Shown in pieces: positions 35,316-45,829 of a stretch of DNA of 64,000 bases. The notes under the pieces are model-generated. The model ran no database searches. It was not told where the DNA came from and was given only the letters and a program-made list of their open reading frames with translations. The DNA comes from Austropuccinia psidii (taxonomy: Eukaryota > Basidiomycota > Pucciniomycetes > Pucciniales > Sphaerophragmiaceae). A program made the translations under genes and the position numbers. The stretch spans positions 21,991,499 to 22,055,498 of the forward strand of contig JALGQZ010000015.1 in NCBI GenBank assembly GCA_023105745.1. Direction: 5' to 3'. The first letter of the stretch is position 1; each line of letters begins with the position of its first letter.

Positions 35316-35945
35316 TCATGATTTCTGCTTCTGACTTGCTTTTTTTGAAAGTGCTTGAGGAACCAATTTATCATTCTTAAGATCCTCTTGTCTCCCTCTG
35401 AACCAGCGCATTAGTATTAAAGACTTATCAACATTTGTATTATCCTTTGGATTTATCAAAAATATTTTCAATTCTCCTTGTTGGTGTAAATAGTTCCAGT
35501 GCTTGAGAACAAAGTTTGCAAATATTTGATTCCATTTTGATTCCCAACATTGATTCCAAGAAAAGGTTGACATTGGGAAGCCTTATTTGAAGAGATCCTC
35601 TTGAAACATAGTTTTGTACAGTGGTGAAATTAATATTCTTGGGTTTATAAACGATCTATCCTCTCCTGAGGTGTGATTGTGGGGATTTATAATTGGATTA
35701 TCAGTGCAAGAAAAGGGTAAGTTCTCAACAATTTTGAGACTTTCTTCCGATGGAAGAGATTTCCAACTATTTATACCAGATGGAGATTGGAAATAGTTGA
35801 TTTCCATGATCAACCAGCATAATTGATGTATGGATCTTGATATTGCACTGGTAGGTAGTGGGATGATGGGATGTAATATCTTGTTGATAGTCCTGTTTGA
35901 TTGGGGTATAGAGGTCTCAAAAAAGTAATGTGAAGCTTTAGGCAT
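35316..35945 (-). pseudogene. Unknown protein, about 209 codons with one stop
   Basis: Two open stretches in one frame (35945-35583 and 35573-35316) are separated only by the TAA at 35583-35585. The start MPKASHYFFETS is preceded by AT-rich sequence. The C-terminal part is basic and Trp-rich (FVLKHWNYLHQQGELKIFLINP, LILMRWFRGRQEDLK) and ends in a Lys/Gln-rich tail. No family is recognised. It may be linked with the next gene upstream on the same strand (36188-38014). Confidence 0.45.
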
Positions 35946-36187
35946 AGTAAAACAGGTTAATTAAAGTCAGATTTCTGGGTATAGGTGGAAGAATCGAGAG
36001 AAAGGCTCCTATTTATCATAAATGAGAGGATTCTGGTGCCCTGTAGTTATTTCTTACAGTTTGAATGTGCCTGAAAGAAGCTACCTTGTGTAAAAGGAGC
36101 TTATTTGGGAAAGTAAGCAATGAGATATCAGGTTCAATAAAAATCACCCTGTTTTGAAAGAATAAAATTAAAGTACAGAAAAACTGA

Positions 36188-38014
36188 TCAAATTAATAAG
36201 GTGTTTATATTGGCTTTATCAGGGAGATCTAGTACAGGTTGTCCATCTATGGTATTTTTTTCAAGCCATGCCTCACTGAAGTCCAATACTAAACATTTGG
36301 CCACTTCCATTTTTTTTGGAGCAGTGGGAACAAATGCATGGGTTTTTGAGAAAAATGCCTTGTTAAAAACATCCAAAATATATGCATTTGTTCTCTTCCA
36401 AATAGGCTCATAAGGACTTTCCTCGGCAATAACACTATCAGTAATTTCAATCATCTGCAATGCTCCTTTAGCTGAGCTTTTTCTCCAATCTCTTGAGCAA
36501 ACCATTAATCCTATTACCCCAGAAGCAAGAAATGAAGCTAAAATATGATAGCAGGGCTTAACTAATCCTATTTTTGATTGTAGATCTGATAAGGTCTTAA
36601 GGTGTTCTTTGGACCTTTTCTGAGTGAGCACAAATCCATCAGGAATATTGACTGGAAGAGCTTTCGAATGTGCTAGTATCAGCACATATGAAATCATAAG
36701 ATATAAAATGGAATCATTGAAAGATATTAAGCTATTTATTCCATAATGAATTGGCTGGTTTTCCTCCTTTTCATCAAGGGTATTTTCAATTTGAGCTGAA
36801 TGGGATGGTCTTGTGCTGAGGCAGGAAACTAGAAATTCCAGGCTGAGTCTTTGAACTAACAAGGGATCATCTTCTGTTGATTTTGTGATGTCAAACTTTT
36901 CAGGTTGTATGAGATCTTGTGCAGAAACTGATATTGACTCTAGTATTATATTGGCCCAGAACTGTTTCTTTTGAAGATTAGGGACAAAGAGGGATTGTGC
37001 CAATTGAAAGAGGGGTTGGTGTGATTTGGGAATGTTTTGCATTGACATTGTAGAATCCAAAGTAAAGATAGGGACATTCCAAGCATCAGGATCATTGAAA
37101 GAATCATATTTCTTTGGTGAAAATATTTCTAATCCTGAAAAATGCAAGTAAATATCAATGTTCTGGATGAAACATTAATGAATGTCTTTTGTATTTACCA
37201 GATTTATCCAAATCCACTAGCCATTTGGTAATGCTAAGAGATCCAATACTTTGAAAGTGTATTCCTTTGGGTAGTTTGGTAGAAAATGGCCTTTGGGGGA
37301 TTTCCTGGATTCTATCTCTTACTAGAGTTTCAACATTAACCTGGCATTTCTTCCATGAGGATACAGAAAGTGGCTGATAATGGCTGATTTTCTCTTCAAA
37401 GTGATCTGAGTGAATGGGATTGAATAATCCGGATTGAGGAAGCTTTTTATTCTTTTGGGATGTTGAAGGCTCTTCATTACTGGTTTGCATTAATTTTGAA
37501 GTTGATGGGTTGTTATCTACATGTATGAAATTGGAGTTAGGTTTTTCTTTTGAGTGTTTGGTCGATGTAGGTTGTATCAAGGGCTCCTCTATTTTTGATT
37601 TTGCTTTTTTTCTCATGGTGGAAGCTGGAAAACTTTGTATATTTGATTGATCATTTTGAGAAATACTATTGACTTCAGGGATGAAGTTTGATGTGGATAG
37701 GGCTTTTTCAAAATCATTTTGAGGTTGGAATAGTCCTGGTTCTAGATTTGGAGAATCTGACTTGTTTTTTGGGTGTGATTTCTCAGTATCATAATTTCAT
37801 TCCAATTTCTAAGAAAGAAATGATTCAGGAGATATAGTTTAATCTTCAATTAAAGCCTAAATAAAACATTGAGACATACTTCTTGATTCTTTTCCTTTAT
37901 ACTTTGATAAATTTTGGCCTTTTTATTACTCATACTAGAAGAAGATATGAAATACCTCTTTATTGATGTTTGGGAGGATGCTGAAATAACAACCTTGGCT
38001 TCAGGGGTAATCAT
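36188..38014 (-). pseudogene. Unknown three-exon protein of element F, about 563 codons, one stop
   Basis: Start ATG at 38014 (MITPEAKVVISASS). Exon 1 38014-37880, intron 37879-37809 (GTATGT...CTTAG), exon 2 37808-37199, intron 37198-37135 (GTAAAT...TTTCAG), exon 3 37134-36188. All phases agree. A TGA four codons into exon 2 is the only break. The N-terminal half is Ser/Lys/Asn-rich and likely disordered. The C-terminal 315 residues look globular and helical, with Trp and hydrophobic segments (LSFNDSILYLMISYVLILAHS, CSRDWRKSSAKGALQMIE). No domain is recognised. Intact phasing suggests recent function. Confidence 0.6.
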
Positions 38015-38053
38015 CCACCTAGCTGTACACCTAAATTATGATTCAAATTCCAA

Positions 38054-38266
38054 TTAAAAATGGCTCCATATGGGCAAAAGCTGGAAAAACATACAATACA
38101 GATCATCTTCAAGTATTTTGGAGACCTCTTGAATTTTTCTTCTTGCATATTCGGGAAAGTGAGTATCGCAGGTAGCAAGCTTGAGAGAAGGAAGAAATTT
38201 GGAGATTTTGGATATGAATTCTGATTTTTCAACTTGCTTTGGCTCTATTTCAATTAATGGATCCAT
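38054..38266 (-). CDS. Short unknown reading frame (70 aa)
   Basis: MDPLIEIEPKQVEKSEF... is 70 residues, with an amphipathic middle and a hydrophobic end (MFFQLLPIWSHF). It lies 40 bases before the start of the 36188-38014 gene on the same strand, so it could be an upstream exon or a decayed gene end. Nothing is recognised. Confidence 0.3.
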   Translation of the reverse strand: MDPLIEIEPKQVEKSEFISKISKFLPSLKLATCDTHFPEYARRKIQEVSKILEDDLYCMFFQLLPIWSHF

Positions 38267-38944
38267 TTTGGAGCAGTGATTATTTGAAATTGACTGAGGG
38301 TTAATTATTATAAATAAGTTCTTAAGTTTATTTTTGAAATGAAATTGAAAAAAATAGAAGGTGGGAATTCTTTAGAGTGTTCAAGAGAGATTGTACTATT
38401 ATGGAATGTAGGATCTTTGGGAAGGCATATATAATGATGACTTTTGATAAATGTCAATATTTTTGTTTTAGCATTGCTCAACATATAATAGCTTGGGGAC
38501 AAATGAAAACCAAAGCAGGCATAAATTAGAGGCTTATATATTAAATAATGTTGAGAACCTATAGCACAGTTCAGCTTTGAAAACATTAAATAAATAACAA
38601 ATTTATGACTGATAGTCATAACTGTGAAAGCCCACATTGTGGATAAATTATAAATTCTCACAATGGATGACTTTTTAAAATATTTCAAAACATGTTTTCT
38701 TTTGAAGTACATTTATTACTAAATTCTCAGCTTGGAAAACATATAGGACAGTTCAGCTCTCAAATACACTACAAAAATACTAATTTTATGACTGCCACTC
38801 ATGATTTTGAAAGGCATCTTTGGACTTGGTCATTAATTCACTCAATTGGTGAATTGTTAAAATAATTTATCTCTAATTATATTTCCAAATACATCTATTT
38901 CAAAACTCTAAGCTTGGATACAAAAAAGGACTAGGAGATAAACA
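38267..38944. other. Non-coding stretch in element F
   Basis: AT-rich. It includes two related segments near 38550-38600 and 38730-38800, each with a form of ACATATAGGACAGTTCAGCT and ATTTATGACTG.CA.TCAT. They look like a degenerate tandem duplication of about 190 bases. No genes seen. Confidence 0.4.
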
Positions 38945-40574
38945 TTATTCAGGATTCATACGATTATGACTACTTGAACCAGCTTCAATTCCACTGAGAG
39001 AAGATCTTCCTGGCCTCTGTATGATGTGATTTCCCCTTTTTGTCTTGGCCTCAATCTCTAATAAAACATTTTGGAGTCCAATGAGTTCTTTCACCAGTAA
39101 GTGGTTTCTTTCAACTTCTGAAATTGTGTTTAGGTATATTGTGGAATAACAACCTAAAGGTAAGCAATGTGGGACATTAGTTGAATCAGAATTATAGTCT
39201 AGTTTCTCTCCATCCCTATGAAGCATATGTTGAACTCTATTCTTTTCAAGCTGGGTTTTGGCACCAAGGGTCATTGCTAGATCCAACTGCCGTGTACACA
39301 GGGTCAAAGCTTCACTACGCCAAACTCCAACAAGTCTTTTTGGTGCTTTTCCCAAGTCAGAATTATCCTCTACATCTGAAGTTGCTTTTATATCAGTATA
39401 TATTGCAGAGAAATCGTTGTTTTGAGGGAATAATTGACGTGCTATTTTGAAACGGGCAGCTGTAACCTAAATATAAAAGTAATATTAGAGTTTGGTGTAT
39501 GTCTATCAAAAGAATAAGCATGTGCATTCTGCCTCCCTCTATTGTTTTTGGATTTCTTAGCTTTTTGAAATTTAACCTCCTCTGCAGCCTGGCCAAGTTT
39601 TGAAAGCTTTTTCATTTCTTTACCCCTTCCATTGACCCAACGTTCAATTAATAGGTTTAGTTGATCGGGATTGTTGATATTTAAGCTGGGTTGAGTCTGG
39701 CTCCAATTGAAAAAATGTTTAGAGATAATGTTGGCTATGGCTGCATTCCAAGTGGAGTTATTGAATGAGGTTCCCCATTGGAAGGTAATCCTCTTGAGGC
39801 CTACTAGGCGGCATTCCTTTTCACAAGCATGCTTTTCAACTATTGAGACCTTGATCTTGTTATTGAGAACATCACGATTTGGTTTAAATTCAGGTGGCTG
39901 CAATCGTTGAGATATAGAGGTGATTTCTTGTTTGACCAGAATTTGGCGCTCACTAATTGGACGATCTCTCAGTCCATATTCAAAGGTTTCCAAATGGGTC
40001 TTGATTTGTTTAGCTCGGTTTTTGACCCAATGAATATGAAATTCCTCTTCATCATTGGTAGGATTGGGTGGGAAGTGATCTACAGAAGGTGGCATACCCA
40101 TTAAGAAGTTGATAAATTCTCGCAGGTGGACTGATTCAGTGGATGCCTGACTTGGAAGATTGTTCTTTGTTACCAATCTTGTAATGCGGTGATTTCTCCC
40201 TTGCAAAATTTTCTTATTATTTCTAGCCCTCTGTTGGTCCTCTTCTTGTTGAATCCTGAATTCAACTCCAACAACTGAAAACCAAATCAGTTCGTAATTT
40301 TCAATTAGCTTTAGGAAAGATACTCACCACCGGATGTTATTTCCTCTTGTCCCTCCTGACTGGCATTCTGTGAAACAGCATCCTCCATTCCAAGTCTTTC
40401 CAAATCTTGCAGAAAGATGGATTTCTGTCCAGTAGAGTCAGTATGGATGCTTTCGTGGTTTTCTTCATCTGAGTGAACTATTGAGTCCCCCTCTGTTGGT
40501 GGGTTTTGTGATGAGGATCCAGAATTTTCTCTGTGGAATGCGGAGGGGGAGCCACCCATTGCATTGGAAGACAT
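38945..40574 (-). pseudogene. Unknown multi-exon protein beside the transposase
   Basis: Exon 1 (40574-40328) encodes an acidic Ser-rich N-terminus (MSSNAMGGSPSAF). A 53-nt intron (40327-40275, GTGAGT...TTTCAG) keeps frame. Exon 2 from 40274 encodes a basic region (EDQQRARNNKKILQGRNHRITR), then a large helical part with WGTSFNNSTWNAAIANIISKHF and a Lys-rich end (KKSKNNRGRQ). Exon 3 (39466-38945), after TATATTTAG, encodes VTAARFKIARQLFP...VGVWRSEALTLC. The donor of the second intron near 39510 is not visible, so that site may be mutated. Basic and Trp-rich character suggests nucleic-acid binding, which is only a guess. Confidence 0.55.
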
Positions 40575-41123
40575 TGTAATATCAATTTCAAGAAGTGGAG
40601 ACAAATTGAGGAAAATGAGGTAATTATATTGGAGAAGGTTTGAGGATGTTAAACAGAGCAGGACTACACATTCAACATATAAGAATGAATTTGGTGGATG
40701 AGAGAGCTCAGGAAAGCTTAAGGCAGTTTGGTGAAGTGGAAATACAGACATTTTTGGTGGAGAAGAGATAGTTTATATAAACGTTTTTTCAAAACTTTTC
40801 TATCCAGCACCAAAAAACCAAATTATGTCTTGAAATATCTTTGAGAGGCTTAAATATGGCAGATTGACAATTTAAATCTCTTTTAAAAGGGATTTGAGTG
40901 AATTATTCTAAAAAAACTACATTTAATAGCATATAACAATATCAACAAAGGAAAAAGTATGTTTTTTTCTCCAAGGAAATCTTTATTGAGCATTGATAAG
41001 GAAACCTAAGGCTGAAAGGGGTGTGGTGCTTCAATCACCTATCCATTGCTAGCAAGGTTTGAAAGGAAATTGTAAGAAGCTGTTAAGATATATGAGATAA
41101 TGAGTGGAAGTCTACTGAATCAC

Positions 41124-42262
41124 TTACTGATGAATGTAAAGATACCAAGCAGAGTGTAGCCTGATCAATTCAAAGGTTCCAGGGGGATTCTTGAGGCATG
41201 CAGCATGACCCAAAACTGATTGGGAGCTGATGATTATGGAATCCTCTGTCTGGTCCAATAGAATAGAACAATTGAGATCTGGAAAAGGATGGAAAGGATC
41301 TTTTTCTATTTCATTATTTTCAAGACTCTTAAAAGGTTTGATTATTAGCCACCATATGTTGGGATCACCTCCAACTAATGAGACAACATTATCAATATGG
41401 CCCAATGATTTGACATTATTAATGCTATACTCTATGATACTGTCTTCAACATGTGATTTTACATTACAATACCTTTTTTTTTCAAAATTTATTGACTTTT
41501 TGCATTCAAAGAGATTTACAACATCCCTTAAGTCTCTTGAAACTAGTAGTTTCCACTGTTGAAAAATAGCATCATGCAATTGAATTTTATGACTGGCACT
41601 GATATTTTTTGGTTGATGCATCCATCTTTTCAGTATTGTTTGGGAGATCTCAGCTACAATTGGTTATATGTGGGTTAGTATTGTCTGAGGGTGATTTTTT
41701 GACATATAGATATATAATTCAAACTCAACATGGCTTATTATTCCCTGGTATGTCCCCAAATATATGGTTCATTCTTTCATATTCCCACACAGCTAAGCTT
41801 CTTGGTGGCCCTAGCTCCTTGATAACCTTTGGTAAATGTTGTGTTAGGTGTAGATTAGGTTTGGAGTTTATCATTGACCAACCCAAATGAAGTGTTTGAC
41901 GATAGATCTTTGTAGTACTTTCAATCTTATCCAGGTCTTCTTCATGAATGCATGTCCTGAGTAACATGTTTGTTAATGTAACTAATGAAATTAGTGATTT
42001 GAGTAGAAGATCCTTATGGGGGTAGTTCCCTGGGCATTTTACCCTTTCCTCGCTGTGAGGTATTTGTGAACTCCATAGTGGTACAAGTGCCATTGGTAAA
42101 TACAATGTCATCAAGATTTGCCACTCCGCTGCTTTGAGTGTCTGAAAGTTTTTGAAACCAAATTTTCTGGGTAGACGAGAAAACCATGATGGGACTTTTG
42201 TTTGATTGATGACTTTTTGAAGTACCTCTAATTTGTCTTTTTTTTTGAAACTCCCTTTTCAT
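41124..42262 (-). pseudogene. CACTA/Plavaka-like DDE transposase, C-terminal half
   Basis: From 42262 the frame gives VINQTKVPSWFSRLPRKFG...LKAAEWQILMTLYLPMALVPLW. It continues through IYRQTLHLGWSMINSKPNLHLTQHLPKVIKELGPPRSLAVWEYERMNHIFGD, the H..H..GP..W.YER.N signature at the end of Plavaka/CACTA-type transposases of fungi. A stop at 41725 and a change of frame lead into MHQPKNISASHKIQLH...PPGTFELIRLHSAWYLY (41621-41124). The N-terminal catalytic half with the first Asp residues is absent; sequence above 42262 is unrelated AT-rich DNA. The family call rests on recognised motifs only. Confidence 0.7.
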
Positions 42263-43019
42263 TCATTAGCTATGGCATTTGTTCTTAAATAAGACTTGAC
42301 TCAGTGCACCAAGAAAATCCCTTGTTTTCAACATTCCTCAACAACTCAAATTAAAAATATTATCCTTCACTACAATATACTCATACTAATAACATCCACA
42401 CTGTCCTTATTTTCAATTGCCATCAAAAAACCTTGTCTTTTCTAATGACAATACCATGCTGACTTGACTTGCATGATTGCCAATAAGTTAAGTTAATTTC
42501 ATGCTTATGTTTATTTACTTTGTAGGAAAAACTATATTCCCATCTAATCTTTCTCGCTATTAAATCTTTACCCTCTTTTCAATATCTTACTCCACATTTT
42601 CCAACCCCAAATCAACTTCCAAATAAACTCTGAAATACACCTGTAATTTTTTTGCGTCTAAAATTTATTTTCAATAAATCATTAGTACTTTCTCATTTTA
42701 AAACAGTTTATTATTATTTTCTTTTAATTAGACCATTAATTTATAATATCTAAAAAACTTTCAATTTTGTTTAAAAGACCATAATTAAACTATTAGGATG
42801 ATTACTTTAAGTTTATAACAACTCAAATTCATAAATTTAGCATTTCACATAATCAATTCCTTTATTTTTTGAATTAATAAATTTAATGAATTCACTTCAA
42901 TAATTCAAATTAATCCATTGTGATTTAATTTGAATTGTAATGATCAATTACATCAATTTATAAAATTTCCTTTTCACATACCCAATTTTTTTTTCAATTA
43001 CTTACATTTCATTTCCAAT
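42263..43019. other. AT-rich non-coding region after the transposase fragment
   Basis: No open frame of interest. It may mark the deletion that removed the transposase N-terminus. Confidence 0.4.
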
Positions 43020-43650
43020 TAACTAAATTTGATTCTCAATGAATCAATTTAATTAGTTAATTGATTTCTTGAAATTAATTAATTAAATCACTTGATTGAT
43101 TCATTGAAATTAATTAATTAATTGATTGATTGAATGAAATTCATTAATTAATTAAATTAATTGATTGATTCATTGAAATGAATTAATTGATTTATTGAAA
43201 TTCATTAATTAATTATATTAATTGATTGATTCATTGAAATTCATTAATTAATTAAATTAATTGATTGATTCATTGAAATTAATTAATTGAATCATTGAAA
43301 TTCATTAATTGATTGATTCATTGAAATGAATTAATTGATTTATTGAAGTTCATTAATTAATTAAATTAATTGATTGATTCATTGAAATGAATTAATTGAT
43401 TCATTGAAATTCATTAATTAATTGAATTAATTGATTGATTCATTGAAATTCATTAATTTATTAAATGAATTAATTGATTCATTAAAATTCATTAATTAAT
43501 TAAATTAATTGATTGATTCATTGAAATGAATTAATTTATTCATTGAAATTGATTGATTCATTAAAATTAATTAATTGCTTCATTGAGATTAATTCATCAA
43601 TTAAATTAATTTATTGATTCATTGAAATTAATTAATTCATTTTGAAATTT
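43020..43650. repeat. AT-rich minisatellite
   Basis: Variants of TTAATTGATTGATTCATTGAAAT and ATTAATTAATTAAATTAATTG repeat over about 600 bases in irregular higher-order units of roughly 45-60 bp. No spacers or direct-repeat regularity of a CRISPR kind. Confidence 0.85.
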
Positions 43651-43719
43651 ATCTAACTAATTAACTTATTTGATTTAATACAATTTCAAATTGATTGAAT
43701 TAATTCTATCAATTCAATT

Positions 43720-44030
43720 TAAAATTAACACATGTTTGTTATTTCTTTTGGGTGGCTGTATCACCAGTCAGTCAATTTCAGAATATATTTTTTTCTTCCA
43801 AAAAATACAGTCACCTGGGGCTTATTACAGAGCCTCCAGGCATGTTTTACAGCCCCCCACTGCCAAAGCCAGTCATTCAGAGCGGTGGGGGCCCCTGGAA
43901 TTCAATTGAGGTATGGTTTCATCATTTTGAAGCTCCGGTGATGACCGCCACCTCAGAACTAGCAGCTTTCACACCAAAACATCTTTTTGTGTTAATTCCA
44001 CTAATTCCAGTGCTTCTCTTTTTATTTTAG
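43720..44030. other. GC-rich island in AT-rich DNA, origin unknown
   Basis: Around 43800-43975 the composition jumps to GC-rich, with GGGGCTTATTACAGAGCC and CCCCCCACTGCC pairing in part with GGTGGGGGCC. Short open frames in all three phases exist but none looks like a protein. It could be a fragment of another element or a small structured repeat. Confidence 0.4.
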
Positions 44031-44233
44031 CCTTACTATTAGCAAAAAATCCCTTTCCACTAATTTCTTCATTAATTACTATAATAATTTTCATTAAATA
44101 AATTTTTTAAAACTGAATGGATGCGTGCTAGTCAAAGATTGATTAACTCATAATTTTATGAGGCTATAAGATCATTATTCAGCTTTTTTAAAATTTATTT
44201 TTTTGAATTTTATTACTCTTTTCAAATTTCAAA

Positions 44234-45372
44234 ATGCCTAGAGAAATGAAATCAAATAGATATCTCAAAAAACATTTAAACAATTCTCAGATATCTACTC
44301 AACTCCACCGTCAAAATAAAAAAAATTAGGATGTAGTTATGAAACTCCTTATTTCAGAACATGTAATTTTTTACATGAATCTTTCTTTGATCCAATTGCT
44401 CATAATGATTTTGATAGAAAAACTTTAAGATCAATTTTTTTAACAAAAACTCACTGTTACAGAACTTATATTAAAAAAAAATATTTTTCTATAAATTTTG
44501 GATTTACAATTTTAGATGATAAATCACTTCTTCATTCACCTGATAAAACTTTTGCAATCATCCAATTTATTCCTTTTAGAAACCTGAATGATTATGAAAA
44601 ATTTCAAATCAACTTTTTATCCACTTTTTTATTTAAATATAAACTTTTTCTTAACAAATTACAAGAATCTGGAAACAAGATCACCGGTTTCATGTATGCA
44701 ATTGGATGGAGACCACGTCGACTTGGTGACTTTACTATTGGGAATTATATAAATTCCACTTCTATTTCTAATAACCCAGAACTTTATAATTCTTTATCAC
44801 TTCAACTCTCTCAATTACAAAATATTATTCAAAATCTGTTTCAAAAATTATCATCAACAGTTTTCTAAATGAATTCAAATCAAATGAAACAATTCAACAT
44901 TCCAGGATTTGAGATTTTAGACTTTACTGATTTTTATTCTTCTTCATTTGCAAATCAATTAACATTTACTTTAAATAACTTTTCTAACTTTCCTCATATT
45001 GATAAAACAGACTCTTCAGAGTTTGCTTATTTTCTTTCTATCCCAATTTCTACAAGTGATGGCACCTTAATCTTTGATAACTTTGATTTATTCAATGAAT
45101 TTTTTGTCTTTCCAGACCACTCAAGTAATCTTGATTTAACAGGTAAAGAACCTGGTATTGTACAAATCGCCTGGAAAGCAAAAAGCACTAGACATTTTAC
45201 TCTTTATCCAGATGGCAGTGATAGTAACTCTTCTACCAGATTATCCATGTCATTACAAATTTCAATAAAAGCGTACAACTTATTCAAAAACTTACAAAAT
45301 GGTAAGATTGATAAATTTACAGTAGATGCTCAAACTTCTATCATCAACAGGCTTGCTTCAACTTGTAAATAA
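44234..45372 (+). pseudogene. TET/JBP-type 2OG-Fe(II) dioxygenase
   Basis: The start MPREMKSNRYLKKH (44234) is joined to the rest across a one-base slip in a poly-A run near 44320. The frame then runs to 45372 with one TAA at 44866. The N-terminal region has the YETPYFRTCNFLHESFFDP and GFMYAIGWRP.RLGDF blocks common in rust TET-like proteins. The catalytic core has NFPHIDKTDSSEF (the H-x-D iron ligands), FFVFPDHSSNLDL, and VQIAWKAKSTRHFTLYP with the distal His. An Arg follows about 15 residues later. TET/JBP enzymes oxidise 5-methylcytosine or thymine in DNA. All iron ligands are kept despite two breaks. Family recognised by motif only. Confidence 0.75.
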
Positions 45373-45829
45373 TCAAAATGTTTTTTTCTTATTACATTCA
45401 TTTATTTTTTAATATCAGTGCTTCAAAAAATTTTAAACAAATTCAAATTAATTTTTAATATAATGGAAAAAAAAATAAATCTCAATTTTCGTCATCTAAA
45501 TCTCTTTATCAAAATTCAAATGAAAACACAAAAAAATACAAAAATAATCATAAAAACCAAAATAATAAAAACAATATAAATAAATATTCATTAGATTTAA
45601 AATTTGATTTTATAATCATCATCTATGTATTTTCAATTTCAAAACCAAAATATTTCTATTAAAATTAAAAAATGTAAATCCAACTAGCAATTGGATCTAC
45701 ACTTTTTAGATTTTCATAATTTTATTTAACTTTCTATCATCACAATTCATCTTAATCAAAAAGTTTCCGCTTAATTTTTGATTTTAAATCCTCACCCTCA
45801 TATTCCTTTTAATCTTTTCATCATTGTAC
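45373..45829. other. AT-rich spacer
   Basis: A-rich on the plus strand. No gene recognised. Confidence 0.4.

Noticed and set aside
41124..42262. KDZ (Kyakuja-Dileera-Zisupton) transposase
   Set aside because: The expected GL.DGE..ER.WS-type signature was not found. The H..H..GP..W.YER.N pattern and CACC/GGTG ends fit a CACTA/Plavaka-like type better.
43020..43650. CRISPR-like array
   Set aside because: Repeats are irregular, adjoining and AT-only, with no unique spacers. The organism is eukaryotic.
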